Below are positions 1 to 4,761 of a DNA stretch of 5,050 nucleotides, one piece after another. The stretch's first letter is position 1. Every line of letters starts with the position of its first letter. A program made the position numbers and the translations under genes. Source of the stretch: Granulicella sp. UBA5172 (lineage in GTDB: Bacteria; Acidobacteriota; Terriglobia; Terriglobales; Acidobacteriaceae); contig DHWW01000099.1 of the NCBI GenBank assembly GCA_002413385.1, positions 1-5,050 of the forward strand. The letters are read 5' to 3'. The notes beneath the pieces were generated by a model, which was not told the origin of the DNA, did not search any database, and saw nothing but the letters and a program-made list of their open reading frames with translations.

Positions 1-2
1 GG

Positions 3-164
3 TCTATGCCCGATCCGGTGCGCCTCTCGCACGAGACCATCTGCACGGCGCTGTACGCCATGTTGCGCGGCATGAAGAGGCTCCGGCACATTTGTAGTGG
101 TGAGTCCTGGATACGAAGCGACCTCGCAGCAGTAAACTACCGTATCCTGAGCAACCGCGAATGA
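3..164 (+). pseudogene. IS30-family transposase remnant (5' end off window)
   Basis: The frame beginning at position 3 reads PDPVRLSHETICTALYAMLRG near its start. This matches the conserved IS30-family core of the form SHETIYxxIYAMPRGELRKEL, which lies in the DDE catalytic region of these transposases. After the RG the resemblance stops: the expected ELRKEL-type continuation is replaced by unrelated residues and the frame ends at TGA 162-164. The fragment is therefore a decayed or recombined piece, not a working transposase. Its 5' part lies outside the window. It points on the plus strand towards the minus-strand cytochrome operon. I see no terminal inverted repeat that would mark an intact element end. 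The family call rests on one short motif, so it is moderate. Confidence 0.55.
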
Positions 165-205
165 GTTCAGGTGAACCTCCAGGAAGCAGAGGGCGGAGGA
201 CGGCC

Positions 206-733
206 TTAGGAGGGCGGACGGTATTGCGGAACTGAGATGACCCGTATAAATCGGACCACGTCTTCCATCTCTTCCTTCGTAAGCAGCTTGCCATGCGGAG
301 GCATCATGGGGGACTTGCCGATCGCGCCCCCTCCGAGGGAGATGATTCGCACCAGAGAGGCGTCCGTCTCCTTGTTCAAGACGGCTCCATCATTCAACAG
401 TGGCGGCAAAGGCACCACGTTGTTACGATTTGAAGGGCCGGCCGGGGTGGTGTCCGCATGGCACCACACGCACTGTTGGTAGAAGATGCGCTGACCTTGC
501 GCCTGATCATAGTCCAACGGGATGAGCCGATCGGGATTCGTCCAATCCGCTTCAACCCCATAGGAGCCGTAAGAGACATACTCCAGGGAAGGAGGGCGAG
601 TGTGCTCGGCGGCAGTCACTCCCTGCCCCCGATCCCAGCACCAGCACGGCTTGGTCTTCATCGTCTTGCCGACGAACACGAAGAGACCAAGGCAACTGAC
701 TACAGTGGCTGCGTATAAACTCACGACTCTCAA
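206..733 (-). CDS. Membrane-anchored monoheme cytochrome c
   Basis: This 175-residue protein is a class I-type c cytochrome, expected to carry electrons at the periplasmic face of the inner membrane. Residues 5-22 form one hydrophobic segment after a very short N-terminus, best read as a signal anchor. The heme attachment motif CVWCH is at 88-92. The distal Met is probably M143 or M144, in SPMMPPHGKL, followed by the helix LTKEEMEDVVRFI typical of the end of the fold. The start is TTG at 733. It is chosen because GGGAGG (minus strand, 745-740) sits 6 nt upstream, and because the start overlaps the stop of the upstream cytochrome gene in TTGA, which implies translational coupling. A CxC pair (C30, C32) just outside the membrane is unusual. 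It is last in the operon and probably accepts electrons from, or hands them to, the multiheme partner. Confidence 0.88.
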   Translation of the reverse strand: MRVVSLYAATVVSCLGLFVFVGKTMKTKPCWCWDRGQGVTAAEHTRPPSLEYVSYGSYGVEADWTNPDRLIPLDYDQAQGQRIFYQQCVWCHADTTPAGPSNRNNVVPLPPLLNDGAVLNKETDASLVRIISLGGGAIGKSPMMPPHGKLLTKEEMEDVVRFIRVISVPQYRPPS

Positions 734-1965
734 TGGCTACCTCCCGCGGTTGCCGTTTGTACGACTCCCGGGACAGGCGTCTGTCTGAGAGTGAGCAGAT
801 AGGCGGTGAGGTCATCGATCTCAGCCTCCGTGAACGTGTGCCTCGGTTCAATCGTGTCGGGTATAAGAGCAAGCGGATCGCGCAGCCATGCTTTAATCCA
901 GGCAGGGGTGAGCCAATCACCAGCCGTGTTGAGACTGGGACCGACATACCCTCCGGAGGATCCGATCGTATGGCACGACTGGCACTCGTACTTATGCTCG
1001 TAAAGCACCTTGCCTCGCGCAGCCATCTCCGGCGTATAGCTGGCGCGGTCTGTCGAAGGATTGACCTGCGGGCTACGCAGCGAGGAAGATATATAGTCCG
1101 CCAGGGTGTCGGCCTCTTCGTCGGTAAGACTGAAGTCCGGCATGCGAACCGTGAGCGCCGGACGAATTGTCTGGGGGTGCTTGAGAAACGTCACAATCCA
1201 TTCCCGGCGGGAGCGGCTGCCCTCGAACGACAGATTTGGAGCAAGCGTGCCTCCGTAACCATTGATGGAGTGGCAGACAAAGCACTTGTAACGCTGATAG
1301 AGCCTGGCGAAATCACCATCAGGATGAAACTCGGAGTGCGGCCTTGGCACAATGAGTTGATCCTGCGGACGCTTTGCGATGGGCTCCCCAACCATGCTGA
1401 ACAGAGCGGTCGTGAGGTCATCCAGATCGCCTTGACTCATGTGGAACTGGGGCATGCGAGATGATGGGACGTTTGACTTGGAATTTGTGATCTGCCTCTG
1501 TACGTAGGCAATCATCACCCGGGGAACCGGAGCAATCTGGACATCGACGCGAGGCGCATCGGCTTTCAGGAAGTGAAATCTGAGGTCCTCTTTGGCTGGA
1601 TGTCTGATCTCAACGACGGCGCGGCCGGCACGCATGGCCAGACCTGAAAGATCAGGCGCGAAGTTCGGTCGAGCAGCCATACCGCGAATCGAATGGCATT
1701 GAACACAACCCTTCTCCAAGAAAAGCTTCTTCCCCTCTGCGATCTCCGCTTCGGTCGGTGTACCAAGCGCAGGAACATCTTTGAGCAGGTCTGGATCCGT
1801 GAGGCGGGTGGTGATGTACTGCGTTACCTGGTACAGGTCTTCGTCCGACCACTCGAATTGGGGCATCTTCGTATGTTCGAGGTACCGTTCTGGATCGCGA
1901 AGCCAGGCGATCCAGCCACTCGGACTTGACCTTACTTCCAACCTTCGAAAGTTCGGGCCCAACAT
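730..1965 (-). CDS. Multiheme cytochrome c, C-terminal half (hemes 4-6), out of frame with its N-terminal half
   Basis: This frame carries the last four cytochrome domains of the interrupted multiheme gene. Homologous sequence starts at codon ATC 1911-1909; residues upstream of it are out-of-frame reading. An ATG at 1965 gives 411 aa, although GGAGG lies only 2 nt before it, so independent initiation is doubtful. In the repaired 645-residue protein it supplies the M268 (TKMPQF) ligand for heme 3, then heme 4 (CVQCH, C321-H325), heme 5 (CFVCH, C462-H466) and heme 6 (CQSCH, C562-H566). Probable distal Met residues are M405 (RMPQF) and M509 (RMPDF). The last domain has EPRHTF where RMPxF would be expected, so its sixth ligand may be H610 or absent. 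The spacing from heme 4 to its Met is about 30 residues longer than in the other domains. The stop TGA (732-730) overlaps the TTG of the next gene. Confidence 0.82.
   Translation of the reverse strand: MLGPNFRRLEVRSSPSGWIAWLRDPERYLEHTKMPQFEWSDEDLYQVTQYITTRLTDPDLLKDVPALGTPTEAEIAEGKKLFLEKGCVQCHSIRGMAARPNFAPDLSGLAMRAGRAVVEIRHPAKEDLRFHFLKADAPRVDVQIAPVPRVMIAYVQRQITNSKSNVPSSRMPQFHMSQGDLDDLTTALFSMVGEPIAKRPQDQLIVPRPHSEFHPDGDFARLYQRYKCFVCHSINGYGGTLAPNLSFEGSRSRREWIVTFLKHPQTIRPALTVRMPDFSLTDEEADTLADYISSSLRSPQVNPSTDRASYTPEMAARGKVLYEHKYECQSCHTIGSSGGYVGPSLNTAGDWLTPAWIKAWLRDPLALIPDTIEPRHTFTEAEIDDLTAYLLTLRQTPVPGVVQTATAGGSH
740..745 (-). promoter_or_regulatory. Shine-Dalgarno deciding a TTG start
   Basis: The minus strand reads GGGAGG, then a 6-nt spacer TAGCCA, then TTG at 733-731. 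No ATG is nearby in frame. This strong site, inside the last codons of the upstream cytochrome gene, supports the rare TTG initiation codon of the monoheme cytochrome. Confidence 0.75.
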
Positions 1966-2668
1966 CGCCTCCAATAATTGTTGTCTCTCCGCCGCGCGTG
2001 ACAGCGAGGCTGTGACAGGTTATACAGAAGCGTTGATTGAAGCGGATCTGTCCCTGGTCTGCGGGGTCTCCACGTTTGTTTACTTCTGCGATAGCGCGAG
2101 CGCTGATTCTATAGGGCTGTACAGACACCCGGCGCTGCACGCTCAGGTAGGCACTCAGGGCGGCCAACTCGTCCTGGCTCAATGAAAATTTGGGCATCCG
2201 GGATGCAGTCACTACGCCGTCGACCGTGACGTCACCGGCTGCGTTGGTCAGGGTACGCGGCTCGTTGAGCCACTTGTAAATCCACTCGCGAGAAACCTTG
2301 GTCCCTATGTTTGTAAGGTCCGGTCCCAGCATGGCCGGCTGACCAATGTCCTGCAGCGTATGGCAGCCGATACAGTTGTACTTCGCGATCAGTTGCCGTC
2401 CATGATTGAGCCGCGGCGTCTGCGGCAGGTCCGCCTGGTGGCAAGCGCCGCAGTTTGCCTGCTCGAATTGGGCCGGCAGAATCGGCTGCTTCCAGGCAAT
2501 GGTGTTCGGAGCGACGGATACGATTCGTCGCGGGGCCCTTCTGTAGGTTTGCCCGGCACTCCACAAGATAGTTGCCGGCCATATCATCATGGCCAGCATC
2601 AACGCCGACGTGCCGTAAAGAACGAACGGACGTCGGCGTTGGAGAAGCCGCGTGAGCTCTTCGAACAT
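1652..2668 (-). CDS. Multiheme cytochrome c, N-terminal half (membrane anchor, hemes 1-3), frameshifted
   Basis: This is the 5' part of a membrane-bound multiheme cytochrome c. The start ATG 2668 is chosen because AAGGAG (2678-2673) lies 4 nt upstream; a TTG at 2683 is also in frame but lies upstream of that site. Residues 14-37 form a single transmembrane anchor after an Arg-rich start (RRR at 11-13), so the rest faces the periplasm. Heme motifs are CGACH (C73-H77), CIGCH (C99-H103) and CITCH (C215-H219). M158 in SRMPKF is a probable distal ligand, in the repeat pattern GPDLTNIGTKV..EWIYKWL..P..MPKFSLSQDEL. A second copy, GPELSKVGSKVKSEWL, breaks off at residue 252. From there the frame runs about 86 residues of non-homologous reading to a TAA/TAG-type stop at 1654-1652. 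As read, the product would be 338 aa with three hemes. The gene starts 46 nt after the copper-protein gene. Confidence 0.82.
   Translation of the reverse strand: MFEELTRLLQRRRPFVLYGTSALMLAMMIWPATILWSAGQTYRRAPRRIVSVAPNTIAWKQPILPAQFEQANCGACHQADLPQTPRLNHGRQLIAKYNCIGCHTLQDIGQPAMLGPDLTNIGTKVSREWIYKWLNEPRTLTNAAGDVTVDGVVTASRMPKFSLSQDELAALSAYLSVQRRVSVQPYRISARAIAEVNKRGDPADQGQIRFNQRFCITCHSLAVTRGGETTIIGGDVGPELSKVGSKVKSEWLDRLASRSRTVPRTYEDAPIRVVGRRPVPGNAVHHHPPHGSRPAQRCSCAWYTDRSGDRRGEEAFLGEGLCSMPFDSRYGCSTELRA
1909..1915 (-). other. Single-base frameshift joining the two cytochrome halves
   Basis: The coding strand reads GAG TGG CTG GATCGCCTGGCTT. Removing one G of the GG pair (plus-strand C at 1912 or 1913) gives GAG TGG CTG ATC GCC TGG CTT, i.e. 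EWLIAWL, followed by RDPERYLEHTKMPQF. This restores exactly the EWL..WL..P......MPxF pattern seen in the preceding repeat (EWIYKWLNEP..RMPKF). The repaired gene spans 2668-730 and encodes about 645 residues with six CxxCH motifs. I see no slippery heptamer, rare-codon stall or stop codon of the kind used for programmed +1 shifting, so an indel (natural or sequencing) is more likely. Confidence 0.85.
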
Positions 2669-2714
2669 GGGGCTCCTTAACAAAGCCGATACGATGCGAG
2701 GACAGCGAAGAGAC

Positions 2715-3326
2715 TTACTTTTTAACGATCACATTGACCGTAACAGTGCCGCTTCCGACCGTGACCGATTGCGTGGACGGCTTTGCATCTTCGCTCCAGG
2801 TCTTGAGGGTGTACTGACCCGCTGGAACGTTCCGGATCGTGAAGCTTCCTTCCTTGTCTGTCAAGGCGAAGTACGGCGTTGGAACGACGAAGATGTAGCC
2901 CGACATCTGCGGGTGAACATTGCACAGCAGCGAAACATCTCCAAGGTCGTTGAAGGTGTAGGACTTGATTCCGCCCTGTGGCCATGTCCCCAGATTGATG
3001 GCCAACTTACGATTGTGGTTAACGGCTGGCCAGTACACATTGTGGCCGACTGCATCATTGTTTTTGAAGTCGACTGTCGTTCCCTGAAGAATGGGGAGCA
3101 CATGCGGAACGAAGGCCAGGTGATCTTGATTCATGAGAACGTGTTGTGCCGGTTTCGGAAAAGATTGGCCAGCAATGGTGTCGATGTACACCACGATGTT
3201 TCCCGATGATCGGAGGCCTTGAGCGGTAACTTTACCTTTCAAGTCTCCCGCCCATGCGACGTGTGCAAGGCTAGCTAATGTCAGAACAACCGTGAGCGGT
3301 GCCAAAAGAGCGCCGTGCTTTTTCAT
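2715..3326 (-). CDS. Exported cupredoxin (type-1 copper) with C-terminal Ig-like domain
   Basis: This 203-residue protein is predicted to be a periplasmic blue-copper electron carrier. Residues 1-26 are a classical signal peptide (KK, a hydrophobic core, cleavage after AWA). Residues 28-148 form a plastocyanin-like domain with a complete type-1 copper ligand set: H95 in GHNVYW, then C135, H138 and M141 in LLCNVHPQM. Residues 150-203 resemble the carboxypeptidase regulatory-like beta domain (FALTDKEGSFTIRNVPAGQYTLKTW), a pairing known in proteins annotated as methylamine-utilization or plastocyanin-like. Start ATG 3326 has AGGAGA 4 nt upstream (3336-3331). It sits between the membrane protein and the multiheme cytochrome in the same orientation, so it is a plausible redox partner of that cytochrome. 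An alternative role in copper handling cannot be excluded, but a complete ligand set favours electron transfer. Confidence 0.87.
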   Translation of the reverse strand: MKKHGALLAPLTVVLTLASLAHVAWAGDLKGKVTAQGLRSSGNIVVYIDTIAGQSFPKPAQHVLMNQDHLAFVPHVLPILQGTTVDFKNNDAVGHNVYWPAVNHNRKLAINLGTWPQGGIKSYTFNDLGDVSLLCNVHPQMSGYIFVVPTPYFALTDKEGSFTIRNVPAGQYTLKTWSEDAKPSTQSVTVGSGTVTVNVIVKK

Positions 3327-3400
3327 TGTTTCTCCTGGAGTTTGTCTTCATGTTAGAGAAGCGTTGGTAACCGTTAACTGCGTGATGGAGGCTCGCTCGA

Positions 3401-4036
3401 CTATGTAGCCATCGGGTGAACTAAGTCCGTGCTTCCCTTCACAATTTCCCTTGCGACAGGAGAGTCCGCTGAGGCTGTAAGTGCCCGGTAGAGAAAGAGT
3501 TCGAGTGAGACAATTACGACCCCGATGTACATCGTGTAGCAAGCCACGAGGGTAAGAGCGGTGATTCTGGTGAGGTCCGACTCAACGGCGATAGCTATGC
3601 CTGAAGCGGATGTACCGGCAGCCAACAGGCCCACGACTGCGGCCCTGATTGTCAGCTTATTCAACTGGATAGCAAGTTTGAGTAGCCATATTCCCCATAA
3701 AGTACCGTGGAGGCCGGCAAGCAAAATGAGGAGGCGAAGATCGAGTGGCGAAGATTGAATGATCCAGGCTGCAACCCAGCAAGCTATCGATAGTTCGGCA
3801 ATGAGACCATAGATCAATCTCATGTGGGTGCCGTCACCTCGCATCGATCTCAAAAGGCGAACACCTCCGAGGCATAGAACCCCCACCGTGAGGATCACAG
3901 CAGCACGATAGCCATTCAGTTCGGTGGTGGGTTTCACCATAAAGGGTTCAAGAGCGAAGAGGAGCGATCCGAGCGACAGCATTAGCACCCCATCCGTTGT
4001 GACGTCTTCACGTGTAAAGCGAAACGAGATAGCCAT
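3401..4036 (-). CDS. Six-helix integral membrane protein of unknown function
   Basis: I do not recognise a family. The 211-residue product is strongly hydrophobic, with about six transmembrane segments near residues 15-34, 43-62, 72-93, 98-123, 129-151 and 157-185. The N-terminus is short and charged (FRFTRED at 5-11) and the hydrophilic C-terminal tail runs from about 186 to 211. There are no heme CxxCH motifs and no obvious metal-ligand His pairs spaced across helices, so nothing marks it as a cytochrome b or quinol oxidase. Start ATG 4036 is preferred, with AAAGG four bases upstream and a helix soon after. The frame stays open to GTG 4129 and ATG 4123, which would add about 30 residues lacking membrane character. 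It is first in the operon, 74 nt before the copper-protein gene, so it may anchor or assemble the periplasmic redox proteins. That role is inference. Confidence 0.72.
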   Translation of the reverse strand: MAISFRFTREDVTTDGVLMLSLGSLLFALEPFMVKPTTELNGYRAAVILTVGVLCLGGVRLLRSMRGDGTHMRLIYGLIAELSIACWVAAWIIQSSPLDLRLLILLAGLHGTLWGIWLLKLAIQLNKLTIRAAVVGLLAAGTSASGIAIAVESDLTRITALTLVACYTMYIGVVIVSLELFLYRALTASADSPVAREIVKGSTDLVHPMAT

Positions 4037-4167
4037 GGTGCCTTTCTTGAGGCCTTCCGGGCAGAGTAGCCGGTAGGCCGCTAAGATACGAAAATATCCG
4101 GCCCCATTGGACCAACGCCCCATTCGCACGCTTCACTTAACTTCGTGTGCTAGGATGCGCCTGTCCT

Positions 4168-4196
4168 CTTATACACCCCAGATATGCTAAGGTCTG
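4168..4196 (-). promoter_or_regulatory. Predicted sigma70-type promoter of the cytochrome operon
   Basis: On the minus strand TATAAG (4173-4168) is a good -10 box. At a 17-nt spacing the -35 position is CAGACC (4196-4191), a poor match to TTGACA. A weak -35 is expected if an activator bound just upstream recruits polymerase. The predicted start point is a G near 4161, giving a leader of about 124 nt to the ATG at 4036. Confidence 0.45.
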
Positions 4197-4210
4197 TGAC
4201 GGCGATCACA
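4195..4210. promoter_or_regulatory. Crp/Fnr-family operator, TGTGA-N6-TCACA
   Basis: The plus strand reads TGTGACGGCGATCACA, with two perfect TGTGA/TCACA half-sites separated by six bases. This is the consensus arrangement of the Crp branch of the Crp/Fnr superfamily (Fnr itself prefers TTGAT-N4-ATCAA). The centre, 4202.5, lies 41.5 bp upstream of the start point predicted from the TATAAG box, matching class II activation. It lies outside the genes of the operon. Which family member binds cannot be told from the site. Confidence 0.62.
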
Positions 4211-4241
4211 ACGCCGATACAGACCACGCCGGCATTCGACT

Positions 4242-4526
4242 GTGGGCCCACGGCTGCTGAACGACTTGCATGCTGGCCCAGGCTTTCTGCGCCAACGCCT
4301 CATGCCCGTCGAAGGCGCGATTCCTCACCTTCCCGGCATCGAGATGTTTGGCAACTCCATTCCCGCCGGAACCGTCGACCCACCCCAAAATAAATACCTC
4401 AAAAACAGCCCAAAATCCGCATGTCAAGCCCCCGGATGCCCCGTGATCGCACCAAACCCGCATGAACACTGCCGATTCCACCGAAAAATACTTGGCATAG
4501 TTACCCCTCCCCACTCTCTACAATAG
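4242..4526 (+). pseudogene. Fragment of SpoIIE/PP2C-type phosphatase fused to foreign sequence
   Basis: An open frame from GTG 4242 encodes 94 residues. Residues 5-45 (LLNDLHAGPGFLRQRLMP, then PHLPGIEMFGNSIPAGTV) resemble the start of the PP2C/SpoIIE phosphatase domain in RsbU-like proteins, where a linker helix (DL..A..FQ.RLLP) leads into PGVEIxGxSIPAGxVGGD. Here the metal-binding GGD is missing: at about 4377 the frame passes into DPPQNKYLKNSP and no further phosphatase sequence follows. Another frame just upstream (about 4218-4256, reading DTDHAGIRLWAHG) may be more of the same gene, displaced by a frameshift. The C-terminal part has C61, C66, C77 and H80 (CQAPGC, then CRFH), a possible small zinc site. 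I read it as a truncated, non-functional remnant with a chance or acquired tail. No Shine-Dalgarno supports the GTG. The family assignment is from memory of the motif only. Confidence 0.42.
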
Positions 4527-4683
4527 AAACAAGGGACAAATCCGGCAGCGCTCCCACCTGCCCGCTTCGCCCCAACCACCCCCTAAGTCCAATGTTTGGC
4601 ATATTTTGCCTCGGTATGAACTTCCTTGGCTAACCCAATCAAAGTCGAGAGAAGAACGGAATATCAGCAAAGAGGTGGTGAAA
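4527..4683. other. Non-coding, C-rich spacer before the right-hand gene
   Basis: I find no convincing gene here. The stretch up to about 4590 continues the very C-rich, G-poor plus strand begun at 4377 (for example CCCCAACCACCCCC at 4571-4584). The octamer TTGGCATA occurs at 4596-4603 and also at 4492-4499, and TACAAT (4519-4524) resembles a -10 box without a properly spaced -35. The spacer ends in AGAGGTGG (4671-4678), a good ribosome binding site for the ATG at 4684. Confidence 0.4.
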
Positions 4684-4701
4684 ATGAAAGAATCCTCATG
4701 A
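4684..4701 (+). CDS. Possible 5-codon leader ORF (MKESS)
   Basis: ATG 4684 has an AGAGGTGG Shine-Dalgarno 5 nt upstream, the best initiation signal at this end of the window. It is followed by only four sense codons before TGA 4699-4701. That stop overlaps an ATG at 4698 (ATGA), which opens a different frame beginning with about 23 hydrophobic residues and staying open to the window edge. The leader is in the same frame as the DUF3467-like gene 60 nt downstream but is separated from it by several stops. It could be a translation-coupling leader or the scar of a broken upstream gene. Confidence 0.25.
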   Translation: MKESS

Positions 4702-4761
4702 TTAAAATAGTCATCAAATTAATGATATTTAGTGCGCTCGCCGTCGTATTCTTATTCAGCT

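Noticed and set aside
165..176. Palindrome GTTCAGGTGAAC downstream of the last cytochrome gene as a terminator
   Set aside because: The stem is only 5 bp with a 2-base loop and no T-run follows in the direction of transcription; no convincing terminator was found for the operon in 1-205.
692..733. Lipobox-like VVSC in the monoheme cytochrome
   Set aside because: The Cys would follow only 13 residues and is succeeded by more hydrophobic residues, so an uncleaved membrane anchor is more likely than a lipoprotein.
733..1464. Long plus-strand open frame of 243 codons
   Set aside because: It lies antisense to the heme 4-6 coding region, which shows clear protein motifs; the translation of this frame is Arg-rich and motif-free, as expected of a shadow.
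1909..1915. Programmed +1 ribosomal frameshift
   Set aside because: No slippery run, in-frame stop or stimulatory Shine-Dalgarno-like site at the usual spacing was seen; a plain indel explains the data more simply.
2652..3209. Plus-strand open frame of 185 codons opposite the copper-protein gene
   Set aside because: The minus strand encodes a signal peptide and a complete copper site; this frame shows nothing recognisable.
4242..4251. Perfect 10-bp palindrome GTGGGCCCAC as an operator
   Set aside because: It falls at the start of the phosphatase-like frame, has no partner site, and a GC-rich palindrome of this length is not unusual.
4206..4514. Minus-strand open frame of 102 codons in the spacer
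   Set aside because: It lies opposite the phosphatase-like fragment, starts without a ribosome site and has no recognisable motif, although its odd Gly/Trp/Phe content reflects the skewed composition.
4596..4610. Possible sigma54 promoter (TTGGCATATTTTGCC)
   Set aside because: GG and GC are 8 bases apart instead of the 10 required by the -24/-12 consensus.
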